Part shown: piece after piece, positions 1 through 7,856 of the stretch | How the letters are laid out: every line of letters begins with the position of its first letter | Position numbering within the stretch: position 1 is the stretch's first letter | Origin: Flavobacterium chungbukense | GTDB taxonomy: Bacteria; Bacteroidota; Bacteroidia; Flavobacteriales; Flavobacteriaceae | NCBI RefSeq assembly: GCF_020805785.1 | Contig: NZ_JAJGZV010000006.1 | Location: 1 to 64,000, forward strand | Length of the DNA: 64,000 bases | Direction: 5' to 3' | The notes under the pieces: model-generated | Told to the model about the DNA's origin: nothing | What the model saw: only the letters and a program-made list of their open reading frames with translations | Database searches by the model: none | Translations under genes and position numbers: made by a program

Positions 1-80
1 TTAACTGAACGATGTCTATTTAAAACTTCATTTACGCACAGAAGTTTAAACTCATAATTGTACTTGATTTTTCTTTCCAT
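1..80 (-). CDS. Partial IS3-family transposase OrfA (N-terminus only)
   Basis: An ATG at 80 (minus strand) opens a frame that runs off the window without a stop, giving 26 codons beginning MERKIKYNYEFK. The basic start followed by YEFKLLCVNEVL resembles the N-terminal helix-turn-helix of IS3 OrfA proteins (InsJ-like), which bind the IS ends. In complete elements OrfA is joined to the DDE integrase OrfB by a programmed frameshift; none of that is visible here. It reads away from the IS tip at 123, as expected for the OrfA-proximal end. Confidence 0.6.
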   Translation of the reverse strand, partial: MERKIKYNYEFKLLCVNEVLNRHRSV

Positions 81-85
81 AAAAA

Positions 86-118
86 TGCCCCCAAATAGTG
101 TCTAACTTTTTGGGGGCA
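86..118 (-). terminator. Hairpin just before the OrfA start
   Basis: A perfect 10-bp inverted repeat (TGCCCCCAAA at 86-95, TTTGGGGGCA at 109-118, 13-base loop) overlaps the IS terminal repeat. On the minus strand it is followed at once by TTTTT and then the OrfA ATG. It could end transcription entering the IS from outside or mask the start codon, a self-limiting device known from other insertion sequences. The role here is inference. Confidence 0.5.
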
Positions 119-215
119 GTTCACTTCGGTTCTGCTTTTTTGTTTACTTTTATTTTCAATTTCATAATAACTTTAAAATGATTTTTAATCTATCTATAAA
201 TTCAAAACTGATTTA

Positions 216-953
216 ATGCCTTTTACTTTTTCGCATCCCGCCATAATTCTCCCATTAAGATATTTACCAAAATCATGGTTTTCACTCACTGCTCTTGTTA
301 TTGGCAGTTTGACTCCCGATTTTGAATATTTTCTGAGAATGAAAGTAAAAAGCGATTACAGTCATACTTTAGCGGGCATTATTTGGTTTGATTTGCCTCT
401 CGCAATTTTACTGGCATTTGTTTTTCATAATGTAGTCCGAAATCTTTTGTTTCAAAATCTTCCTTTTTTTGCAAAGACTAGAATTCTAGTTTACACAGAT
501 TTCAATTGGAATTTGCATTTCAAAAAAAACTGGCACATCGTTGTTGCATCTCTATTGATTGGGATAATTTCTCATCTTTTTTGGGATGCTTTTACTCATA
601 AGAACGGCTATTTTGCAAATGAATTTGATGTTTTTAAGCATACCATTTTTATTTTTAATAATGAAATTCCGTTATGGAAAATTGCTCAACATGGAAGCAC
701 ATTTATCGGCGGCATTGCTCTTCTAATTGTCTTTCTAAAGCTTCCTCAAGATTTCAGCTATAAAAATCTTGCTAAAGAATTCTATTGGAAAATTATTATT
801 TTATGCACTTTGGGTATTTTATCTCTACGATTTGCAATACATATTGAAGATTTAAATATTGGAAATTTGACCGTAACTCTTATTGCCTCTTTTTTAATTT
901 CAACAATTCTGACTCCACTTCTAATTAAAATAAAATCAAGCGTTAAAAATTAG
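216..953 (+). CDS. DUF4184 family membrane protein
   Basis: A polytopic membrane protein of unknown function. The opening MPFTFSHPA and the following TPDFEYF (residues 33-39) match the DUF4184 signature as I recall it. Hydrophobic stretches near residues 22-33, 55-72, 106-120, 160-175, 190-205 and 222-240 suggest about six membrane segments. Conserved-looking His/Asp residues (H7, D35, H50 and the H120-LFWDAFTH block) recall YdjM-like putative metal-dependent membrane hydrolases, but no catalytic activity can be claimed. Length (245 aa) seems normal. It stands alone just inside the IS end; no promoter box of the usual type is obvious in the preceding 90 bp. Confidence 0.75.
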   Translation: MPFTFSHPAIILPLRYLPKSWFSLTALVIGSLTPDFEYFLRMKVKSDYSHTLAGIIWFDLPLAILLAFVFHNVVRNLLFQNLPFFAKTRILVYTDFNWNLHFKKNWHIVVASLLIGIISHLFWDAFTHKNGYFANEFDVFKHTIFIFNNEIPLWKIAQHGSTFIGGIALLIVFLKLPQDFSYKNLAKEFYWKIIILCTLGILSLRFAIHIEDLNIGNLTVTLIASFLISTILTPLLIKIKSSVKN

Positions 954-1012
954 TAAAATCATTACTTTTACTCCTTCAAAAAGAAGAATTCATTTTAACT
1001 AATAAAAAAATA

Positions 1013-1393
1013 ATGGGAATATTTTCAGCAATTCTTGGCAATGCAGGATCTGTAAGCCAAGAAGATTTAATTAAAAAGTACGGACAGCTTTTGACAACCA
1101 ACGAAGAGATTGAAATGGGTTTTAAACTTATTCGTGATACGTTTATTTTTACCAACAAAAGATTAATCTTGGTTGATGTACAAGGATTGACCGGAAGCAG
1201 AACAGAGTACAAATCTATCGCTTACAAAAACATTACAAGATTTAGCGTAGAAACTGCAGGAACTTTCGATCTTGATGCGGAACTAAAAATTTGGATTTCT
1301 AGCGAACAGCAGCCGAGCATTGTAAAACAATTCAACAAATCGGTTAATGTTTATGAAGTACAGAAGATTCTAGCTTTTCACGTATTGGGATAA
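1013..1393 (+). CDS. PH domain-containing protein (YvbH-like bacterial PH)
   Basis: A 126-residue soluble protein that is essentially one bacterial pleckstrin-homology fold. The pattern IKKYGQLLTTNEEIEMGFK, then FIFTNKRLILVDVQG (about 45-58), YKSIAYKNITRFSVE and a final helix is characteristic of the family containing B. subtilis YvbH. There is no signal peptide or membrane segment. Cellular role is unknown; some family members form ring-shaped oligomers. It lies 59 bp after the DUF4184 gene on the same strand and ends in a strong terminator. Confidence 0.8.
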   Translation: MGIFSAILGNAGSVSQEDLIKKYGQLLTTNEEIEMGFKLIRDTFIFTNKRLILVDVQGLTGSRTEYKSIAYKNITRFSVETAGTFDLDAELKIWISSEQQPSIVKQFNKSVNVYEVQKILAFHVLG

Positions 1394-1400
1394 AAAAACA

Positions 1401-1432
1401 AACCCGGCAAACTAAAAATTTGTCGGGTTTTA
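1401..1432. terminator. Bidirectional rho-independent terminator
   Basis: Arms AACCCGGCAAA and TTTGTCGGGTT (one G-T pair) around a short A/T loop, with T-runs on both strands. It lies between two convergent genes (PH-domain protein and M48 protease) and serves both. Confidence 0.8.
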
Positions 1433-1452
1433 TTAATTTTAAATAACAACTA

Positions 1453-2322
1453 TTATTTCTTTTTTGTTGTGGTTTTCTTTGTCGTTGTAGCTTTTTTTGT
1501 TGTAGTTACAGGAACAGTATTTACAATTTTCTGCTGTACATAAGCCTTATAAACGCCATCTTTTTCAGCTCTCTTTTTAGCATCGTCTGCTCTTTTCTTA
1601 GAATCAGGATGCGAACTCATCATTTGATCTATAAATGAAGCTTGAGATCCTTCGCTCATTTTCGCTAAAATTCTAAAGGCAGATTCTTCGGCATTTACAT
1701 CATAACCATTCTTTTTCATAAAATTGTAAGCAAATAAATCTGCTTCAGATTCTTGTTTTCGACTGTATTTGCTATCAATTATTGCACTTCCAATTTTCCC
1801 AAGCTGACTATCTGTAACTGTCGCCACCGTTGCCGATTGAGAAGCAACTCCATCCATTAAAGCTTCTTTTTGATAAGCTGCGCGAACAGCATCTCTAGAA
1901 TCGTTGTTTGCAACGTGACCTATTTCATGTCCAATTACAGCAATTAGTTCATTGTCATCCATAATGTCCATCAAACCGGAATAAACACGAACACTTCCGT
2001 CTGCAGTTGCAAAAGCATTTACTTCTTTTAATTTGTAAACTTTATAATTTAAGGTAAATCCGTCTCCAGAAGCATGTTTTCCAAAAACTCGATTTAATCT
2101 TAAAGTATAACCATCAGTTGGTCCAGCTATTTCATGTTCTGCATCTAATTTATCTACAGCTTCTTTAGACAATTTTGCTGCGTCTGCGTTACTAAAAGTA
2201 AAACCAGTAACTCCTTTTTGAACAGCTCCAATAGCTTTCTCTCCAAAATTAATCTGCGCATTCATTTTCGATATACCAAATGCAGCAAATAAAGCTCCAA
2301 CTATTATAAATTTCTTTTTCAT
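1453..2322 (-). CDS. M48 family zinc metalloprotease, exported (downstream paralogue)
   Basis: A secreted or periplasmic zinc endopeptidase of family M48 (BepA/Oma1-like group). An N-terminal signal peptide ends near NAQ (22). The zinc-binding HEIGH motif is at 132-136 and the third ligand lies in the QESEAD segment (190-195); a SSHPDS motif near 237, common in M48 proteins, follows. The protein ends in a Lys/Thr-rich tail (TTTKKATTTKKTTTKKK), probably disordered. BepA-type relatives act in outer-membrane protein quality control; the substrate here is unknown. It lies 191 bp downstream of a close paralogue on the same strand, evidently a tandem duplication. Confidence 0.85.
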   Translation of the reverse strand: MKKKFIIVGALFAAFGISKMNAQINFGEKAIGAVQKGVTGFTFSNADAAKLSKEAVDKLDAEHEIAGPTDGYTLRLNRVFGKHASGDGFTLNYKVYKLKEVNAFATADGSVRVYSGLMDIMDDNELIAVIGHEIGHVANNDSRDAVRAAYQKEALMDGVASQSATVATVTDSQLGKIGSAIIDSKYSRKQESEADLFAYNFMKKNGYDVNAEESAFRILAKMSEGSQASFIDQMMSSHPDSKKRADDAKKRAEKDGVYKAYVQQKIVNTVPVTTTKKATTTKKTTTKKK

Positions 2323-2347
2323 ATTTTTTATAATTACAATTTAACAA

Positions 2348-2355
2348 CAAATCTA
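2348..2355 (-). promoter_or_regulatory. Candidate -7 box of the downstream M48 gene
   Basis: TAGATTTG on the minus strand, 25 bp before the ATG, matches the Bacteroidota -7 consensus TAnnTTTG. No TTG box at usual spacing. Confidence 0.4.
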
Positions 2356-2513
2356 GCACAAGAAAATGCTATTTCATTTCCTAAAAAACTTGTTTTTTCA
2401 ACAAATTAAAGATATGAATTTTTAACAATCTATATGTTAACTACTTGCAACTATTATTCCAAAGATAATTTATAAAAAAACCGATGAGTTTTTTACAATT
2501 ACTTTCTATAAAA

Positions 2514-3377
2514 TTACTTTTTCTTAGTTGCAGTGTTTTTAACAGGCGCTTTAGCTGTTGTTTTGACTGGCGCTGTATTTACAATTTTTTGCTGTACATA
2601 AACCTTATACAAACCATCTTTTGTTGCTCTTTTTTTAGCATCATCGGCTCTTTTACCAGAATCAGGGTGCGAGCTCATCATCTTAGTAATAAAAGATGAA
2701 TCTGCACCTTCACTTAATTTTTGCAAAATTCTAAAAGCCGATTCTACAGCATTAACATCATAACCATTTTTTTTCATGAAATTGTATGAAAATAAATCTG
2801 CTTCAGATTCTTGTTTTCTGCTGTGTTTACTATCAATCATTGCGCTTCCTAATGTGCCTAATTGAGATTTTGAAATGGTTTCAAATTTACCTGATTGCGA
2901 TGAAGCCGCATCTAGTAATGCTTCTTTTTTGTAAGCTGCCTTAATAGCATCTCTTGTATCATGATTAACAACGTGTCCAATCTCATGACCAATGACAGCC
3001 AGCAATTCGTTATCATCCATAATATCCATTAAACCAGCAAATACTCTAACGCTTCCATCTGCGCAAGCAAAAGCATTAATATCTTTTACTAAGTAGACTT
3101 TATAATTCAGAGTAACTCCTTCACTAGAAGTATGTTTACCAAATACACGATTTAAACGAATAGCGTAACCATCTGTAGCCGCTGCAACGGGATTATTTGC
3201 ATCCATCTCATCAATAGACTGTTTGGCTAATGCTGCCGCATCTGCATCACTAAAAGTAAATCCCGAAATACCTTTACCTAAAGCGCCCATTGCTTTATCT
3301 GAAAGTATTTGAGCATTCATATTAGTAAAACTTAAAGCTGCAAATAAAATTCCTAATGCAATAATTCTCTTTTTCAT
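2514..3377 (-). CDS. M48 family zinc metalloprotease, exported (upstream paralogue)
   Basis: Second copy of the exported M48 protease. By eye about two thirds of residues match the neighbour at 1453-2322, including the signal peptide ending at NAQ, the FGKH segment, the HEIGH zinc motif (132-136) followed by VVNHD, the RKQESEAD third-ligand region and the SSHPDSGKRADDAKKRA block. The C-terminal tail differs: it is Lys/Ala/Thr-rich and ends NTATKKK. Both keep all catalytic residues, so both are probably active. Separate candidate -7 boxes precede each copy, so they need not be co-transcribed. Confidence 0.85.
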   Translation of the reverse strand: MKKRIIALGILFAALSFTNMNAQILSDKAMGALGKGISGFTFSDADAAALAKQSIDEMDANNPVAAATDGYAIRLNRVFGKHTSSEGVTLNYKVYLVKDINAFACADGSVRVFAGLMDIMDDNELLAVIGHEIGHVVNHDTRDAIKAAYKKEALLDAASSQSGKFETISKSQLGTLGSAMIDSKHSRKQESEADLFSYNFMKKNGYDVNAVESAFRILQKLSEGADSSFITKMMSSHPDSGKRADDAKKRATKDGLYKVYVQQKIVNTAPVKTTAKAPVKNTATKKK

Positions 3378-3402
3378 GTTTTAAAATCTTAAAAATTAAC
3401 AA

Positions 3403-3410
3403 CAAAATTA
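3403..3410 (-). promoter_or_regulatory. Candidate -7 box of the upstream M48 gene
   Basis: TAATTTTG on the minus strand, 25 bp before the ATG, the same distance as for the paralogue's box at 2348. Confidence 0.4.
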
Positions 3411-3650
3411 AGAGCTCATAAATTCTGAAGGATCCACAGAAGTCAATTTTGTAATAGATTAAGGTTATAATTTTAAATTTCAAAAAAATCAGACTGATCC
3501 TCAAAACCTTAAACAATATTTAAAAAACAAAACACAACATGCATTAAAAAATAGAGTATTAACATTTAGCCTTCAAAATATCAAATAATTTTAGTACGCA
3601 AGAAAAGCAAACGAAAAGCAAATAAACAGCTCTAAATAAACTACATTCCG

Positions 3651-3658
3651 TATCTTTG
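3651..3658 (+). promoter_or_regulatory. Candidate -7 box of lipA
   Basis: TATCTTTG 18 bp before the lipA ATG, a perfect match to TAnnTTTG. No TTG element at 17-23 bp upstream, so only half of the promoter is supported. Confidence 0.5.
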
Positions 3659-3676
3659 TGCTTTGAATATTGATAT

Positions 3677-4543
3677 ATGGAAACAGTCGCTGAAAACATA
3701 CCAACCACAAAACCAAAGTGGTTAAAAGTAAAATTACCGATCGGTCAAAAATATACTGAACTTAGAGGTTTAGTTGATAAATACAGTTTAAATACCATTT
3801 GTACTTCAGGAAGCTGCCCAAATATGGGAGAATGCTGGGGTGAAGGAACAGCAACTTTTATGATTTTAGGAAATGTCTGTACCCGTTCTTGCGGATTCTG
3901 CGGTGTAAAAACTGGTAGGCCAGAAACGGTAGATTGGGACGAACCTGAAAAAGTGGCTCGTTCTATTAAAATCATGAATATCAAACACGCTGTAGTTACT
4001 AGCGTAGACAGAGATGATTTGAAAGATGGAGGTTCAATTATTTGGATGGAAACCGTTAGAGCTATTCGAAGAATGAATCCTCAGACTACTCTTGAAACTC
4101 TAATTCCTGATTTTCAAGGAATGGAAAGAAATCTAGATCGTATTGTTGAGGCAAATCCAGAAGTTGTTTCTCACAATATGGAAACAGTGCGCCGTTTAAC
4201 TCGCGAAGTTCGTATACAAGCGAAATACGACAGAAGTTTAGAAGTGCTGCGTTACTTAAAAGAAAAAGGTATTAACAGAACTAAATCTGGAATTATGTTA
4301 GGTCTTGGAGAAACAGAGGAAGAAGTTTTCCAAACCATGACAGATTTAAGAAATGCCAATGTAGATGTAGTTACCATTGGACAATATTTACAGCCAAGTA
4401 AAAAGCACCTTCCTGTAAAAGAATTTATTACACCTGAACAATTTGCCAGATATGAAAAATTTGGACTTGAATTAGGGTTCAGACACGTTGAAAGCGGACC
4501 ACTTGTTCGTTCTTCATATAAAGCACAAAAACACATTTTATAA
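3677..4543 (+). CDS. lipA: Lipoyl synthase
   Basis: Radical SAM enzyme that inserts two sulfur atoms into protein-bound octanoyl groups to make the lipoyl cofactor of pyruvate and 2-oxoglutarate dehydrogenases and the glycine cleavage system. Both iron-sulfur clusters can be placed: the auxiliary cluster cysteines C42, C47 and C53 (CTSGSCPNMGEC) and the radical SAM cysteines C68, C72 and C75 (CTRSCGFC). The C-terminal RSSYKA (278-283) carries the serine that ligates the auxiliary cluster in known LipA structures. Length 288 aa is typical. Cytoplasmic. No lipB is adjacent. Confidence 0.97.
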   Translation: METVAENIPTTKPKWLKVKLPIGQKYTELRGLVDKYSLNTICTSGSCPNMGECWGEGTATFMILGNVCTRSCGFCGVKTGRPETVDWDEPEKVARSIKIMNIKHAVVTSVDRDDLKDGGSIIWMETVRAIRRMNPQTTLETLIPDFQGMERNLDRIVEANPEVVSHNMETVRRLTREVRIQAKYDRSLEVLRYLKEKGINRTKSGIMLGLGETEEEVFQTMTDLRNANVDVVTIGQYLQPSKKHLPVKEFITPEQFARYEKFGLELGFRHVESGPLVRSSYKAQKHIL

Positions 4544-4549
4544 AAAAGT

Positions 4550-4601
4550 TTAATTGTTTAATCGTTTAATTGTCAAACCGATTAAACGATTAAACAGTTA
4601 A
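4550..4601. repeat. Long A/T-rich stem-loop between lipA and gapA
   Basis: Perfect 15-bp arms GTTTAATCGTTTAAT (4556-4570) and its complement (4581-4595) around a 10-base loop, extendable by about five more pairs with one mismatch. Each arm contains GTTTAAT twice. There is no T-run after it on the plus strand, so it is not a classical terminator; it could protect or process the lipA mRNA 3' end. Confidence 0.7.
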
Positions 4602-4617
4602 TCGAATAAACAAAAAA

Positions 4618-5616
4618 TTGAAAACAAGAATTGCCATTAATGGATTTGGAAGAATCGGAAGGAATCTTTTTCGACTTCTTTTAAATCATCCTGAAATCGA
4701 AGTTGTTGCTATAAACGACATTGCTGACAATAAAACCATGTCGCATTTAATTAAATATGACAGTATTCACGGTGTTTTGCCATTTGAAGTCAGTCATGAC
4801 GAAAATAGCATTATTGTAGATGGAAGGCATTTTTTCTTTTTTCACGAAAAGAGCATTTCTAACTTAGACTGGAAATCGCATTCGATTGATATAGTTATCG
4901 AATCAACGGGAAAATATAAAACTCACGAAGAATTAAACGAACATCTTGAAGCTGGGGCAAAAAAAGTCATTCTTTCAGCACCTTCAGAAGTTGATACCAT
5001 AAAAACTGTCGTTCTTGGAGTTAATGAAAATATTTTGGACGGAAACGAAGATATAGTTTCTAATGCAAGCTGTACGACAAATAATGCTGCCCCGATGATA
5101 AAAATAATCGAGGAATTGTGTGGAATCGAACAAGCTTACATTACAACTATCCATTCTTACACAACAGATCAAAGTCTTCATGACCAACCTCATAAGGATT
5201 TAAGACGTGCAAGAGGCGCAAGTCAGTCAATTGTTCCAACAACTACTGGTGCGGCTAAGGCTTTAACAAAAATTTTTCCTAAATTGCACAACAAAATGGG
5301 CGGATGCGGTATTCGTGTTCCAGTTCCAGATGGTTCATTAACAGATATTACCTTCAATGTAAAACGAGCTGTTACTATTGAAGAAATAAATAAAGCATTT
5401 AAAGAAGCTTCCAAAACAAATTTAAAAGGAATATTAGATTACACAGAAGACCCTATAGTTTCGGTTGATGTAATCGGCAACAGACATTCTTGTTTATTTG
5501 ATGCTCAGCTAACTTCGGTTATCGATAAAATGGTAAAAGTAGTAGGCTGGTACGATAACGAAATTGGCTATTCATCTAGATTGATTGATTTAATTTTACT
5601 AATAAGCAAAAAATAA
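4618..5616 (+). CDS. gapA: Glyceraldehyde-3-phosphate dehydrogenase, type I (TTG start)
   Basis: Interconverts glyceraldehyde-3-phosphate and 1,3-bisphosphoglycerate with NAD in glycolysis/gluconeogenesis. The Rossmann motif NGFGRIGR (8-15), Asp34 (typical of NAD preference), the catalytic SNASCTTNN with C152, the partner H179 in TTIHSYTTDQ and the C-terminal WYDNEIGYSSR are all present in 332 residues. The frame is open upstream only to a stop at 4591-4593 and has no ATG or GTG, so TTG at 4618 is the start. It is 17 bp before the hybrid kinase's first possible codon and may be co-transcribed with it. Whether this is the only GAPDH of the cell is not visible. Confidence 0.95.
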   Translation: MKTRIAINGFGRIGRNLFRLLLNHPEIEVVAINDIADNKTMSHLIKYDSIHGVLPFEVSHDENSIIVDGRHFFFFHEKSISNLDWKSHSIDIVIESTGKYKTHEELNEHLEAGAKKVILSAPSEVDTIKTVVLGVNENILDGNEDIVSNASCTTNNAAPMIKIIEELCGIEQAYITTIHSYTTDQSLHDQPHKDLRRARGASQSIVPTTTGAAKALTKIFPKLHNKMGGCGIRVPVPDGSLTDITFNVKRAVTIEEINKAFKEASKTNLKGILDYTEDPIVSVDVIGNRHSCLFDAQLTSVIDKMVKVVGWYDNEIGYSSRLIDLILLISKK

Positions 5617-5642
5617 GGTTCATTGTAAAAGCATTGCCATAC

Positions 5643-7814
5643 ATGAAATACTATCTTTTTATTGTTGTTTGTTTTTTTAACTCGTTTTTGTATTCTCAAA
5701 TCAAAAGGAATGCAGACAGTGTTATCTATTATAACAAGCTTGCCAATTACAATCTCAACAATAAGAAGTTTAGCCAAGCCGTTTTTTACACTCAAAAATC
5801 GATTAATTTTTGTGAAATAAATGGCAAAAGAGAAAATTTAGCCGTTCAGACTTTAAAGCTTGGAAAAATCTATTACAATCAAAAAAAGTTTGAAGAAGCT
5901 TTAAAGAATTTCCACAAAACTGTTTCTTTATTTGACACTTTAAAACCTAGCTGTACAAAAGTTTTGGCATTGCATTACATTGGTTTAACCAATACGGCAA
6001 AAGGCGAATATAAGACAGCTACTGTTTATTATGAAAAAGCGCAACAACTCCTAAAAGAGTTAAATATAGAAGATCATGCTGATGTTTTGAACTATCAGAT
6101 TGCGATGGCTTTAAAAACCAACAAGAATCTTCCTTTAGCGGCAAAAACATTTCAAAAAATCACAAAAAAACCTGATAATAGTGCACTGATAAAAACCAAA
6201 ACAGATTCTTATTATCAATTAGGTTTAATAGAAACACAGCTCAAAAGAAATGATTCTGCTATTATTTATTTCGATAATGCACTAGAATACAATGCTAAAA
6301 ACAATGATTTTGTAAAAAAATCTAAAATAGTTTTAGCGATAAGCCAATATTATAAACAAAACAAAAATTATGATTTAGCTTACTCTTATCTAGACGAACA
6401 TTATCAGCTGGAAAATTATCTTTTAAAACTAAAAAATGCTAAAGTTGATTTGAATGAATTTGAGAAATTCAAGAAAAACCAATCTTTAAATAATTCGATA
6501 AAAAAGGAAAGCGAAGAAAAATTTCAATTAAAAACCTATCGTTATTCGAAACTGGTGAGTATTTTGGCAATTGCATTGATTTCTATTTTATCGCTTTTGA
6601 GTTTAGCCTTATACAAGAACAATATTATTAGAAATCAGAATAATTTACTACTTCGCGAAAAAAACAAAGAATTAATTCTGGCAAAAAACAAAGCCGAAAA
6701 AGCATCAAAAGCCCGATCTGAATTTTTGTCTACTGTAAGTCATGAATTACGTACGCCTCTAAATGCTATTAACGGAATTACTCATATTTTACTAGAAGAT
6801 AATCCGAAGAAAAAACAGTTAAAATATTTAGAATCTTTAAAGTTTTCTGGAAATTATCTAACCACTTTTATCAATGAAATTTTAGAAGTTAATAAAATTG
6901 ATTCGACTAAAGTTGAAGTAGAAAATATCAGTTTTAATCTGAAAGAACTACTTTTTAATATTCAAAGTTCTTTAAAAGAGTTAGCAACAGCCAATAGAAA
7001 TTATTTCAATTTAGAGATTGATAATTCTATACCAGATAATTTAATGGGAGATCCTACCAAATTATCTCAAATCATACTGAACCTAATCAACAATGCGTTA
7101 AAGTTTACTCAAAACGGACACGTAAATGTGATTGCAAAGTTATATTCGCAAGAAGATGAATATGCTACTGTTTATTTTGAAATAGTAGATACCGGAATTG
7201 GAATTCCAGAAGATAAACTTCAAACTGTTTTTGAAAGTTTCTCACAAGGATCTATAGAAGTGAATAGAAAATACGGAGGAACTGGCCTAGGACTTACCAT
7301 CGTAAAAAAACTAATTGAACTATTAGGAGGGGAAATAAAATTAAAAAGTGAAGTTGGTAAAGGTTCTACTTTTACCTTCAAACTAAATTTCAAAATTAAC
7401 AATGAACCTTTGGAAGCAATTGAGGAAGTAAAACCATACGACGATAAACAATTGATGGACAAGTCTATTTTATTGATTGAAGATAATAAAATCAATCAAA
7501 TGATAACTCGAAAAATGCTTGAAAACAAAAACATTACCTGCGAAATCGTAGACAACGGTGAGGATGCTGTCGAGCTTTTAAAAATCAAACGTTTTGATCT
7601 GATTTTAATGGATGTGCATCTTCCTGGTATTAATGGAACGACGGCTACGAAATTGATTCGTGAATTTGACAAAACAACTCCAGTTATTGCATTAACTGCA
7701 ATTTCGCTTGACGAAAATAGAGATATGCTGCTTTCTTTTGGAATGAACGATGTTATAACAAAACCTTTTGTTCCAGACGAATTCTACAGCACGATCGCTA
7801 AGTTTTTTGATTAA
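5643..7814 (+). CDS. TPR-containing hybrid sensor histidine kinase/response regulator
   Basis: A membrane-anchored two-component protein in one chain. From the ATG at 5643 (723 aa; a TTG three codons earlier is less likely): signal peptide to about residue 18, a periplasmic TPR array (about 25-270), one membrane helix (about 300-322), a HisKA domain with phospho-acceptor H367 in SHELRTPLN, the HATPase domain with N-box NLINNALKFT, G1 DTGIGIPED and G2 GTGLGLTIVKKL, and a C-terminal receiver with D657 in LMDVHLPG and a Lys in ITKPF. There is no output domain, so phosphate is presumably passed on or used allosterically. The TPRs suggest sensing through a periplasmic protein. Signal and target are unknown. 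Confidence 0.92.
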   Translation: MKYYLFIVVCFFNSFLYSQIKRNADSVIYYNKLANYNLNNKKFSQAVFYTQKSINFCEINGKRENLAVQTLKLGKIYYNQKKFEEALKNFHKTVSLFDTLKPSCTKVLALHYIGLTNTAKGEYKTATVYYEKAQQLLKELNIEDHADVLNYQIAMALKTNKNLPLAAKTFQKITKKPDNSALIKTKTDSYYQLGLIETQLKRNDSAIIYFDNALEYNAKNNDFVKKSKIVLAISQYYKQNKNYDLAYSYLDEHYQLENYLLKLKNAKVDLNEFEKFKKNQSLNNSIKKESEEKFQLKTYRYSKLVSILAIALISILSLLSLALYKNNIIRNQNNLLLREKNKELILAKNKAEKASKARSEFLSTVSHELRTPLNAINGITHILLEDNPKKKQLKYLESLKFSGNYLTTFINEILEVNKIDSTKVEVENISFNLKELLFNIQSSLKELATANRNYFNLEIDNSIPDNLMGDPTKLSQIILNLINNALKFTQNGHVNVIAKLYSQEDEYATVYFEIVDTGIGIPEDKLQTVFESFSQGSIEVNRKYGGTGLGLTIVKKLIELLGGEIKLKSEVGKGSTFTFKLNFKINNEPLEAIEEVKPYDDKQLMDKSILLIEDNKINQMITRKMLENKNITCEIVDNGEDAVELLKIKRFDLILMDVHLPGINGTTATKLIREFDKTTPVIALTAISLDENRDMLLSFGMNDVITKPFVPDEFYSTIAKFFD

Positions 7815-7823
7815 TTTTTTTTA

Positions 7824-7856
7824 GGTTCTGAGGTTCTGAGTGACTAAGACGCTAAG
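7824..7856 (+). repeat. Octamer repeat, four units (GRTTCTRA-like)
   Basis: Four successive 8-bp units (GGTTCTGA twice, GTGACTAA, GACGCTAA) plus G. The same arrangement occurs at 11906, 12328 and, inverted, 63943. This copy overlaps the end of lpxK and encodes its last residues and stop. Confidence 0.75.

Larger units (their letters stand above)
1..123 (-). mobile_element. End of an IS3-family (IS150-like) insertion sequence, cut by window edge
   Basis: Read on the minus strand, the DNA from 123 inward begins TGAACTGCCCCCAAAAAG and continues GTTAGACA, which has the layout of IS3/IS150-group terminal inverted repeats (TG at the tip, then a CTGC-CCCA block). About 40 bp further in, an open frame starts that looks like the first residues of an IS3 OrfA. 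The outer boundary is therefore put at base 123; the rest of the element, including OrfB and the other end, lies before base 1. The family call is from memory of IS150-like ends and is an inference. Confidence 0.6.

Noticed and set aside
2484..2699. Open frame antisense to the M48 gene
   Set aside because: It overlaps the conserved protease on the other strand, has no family resemblance and is a by-product of the codon pattern.
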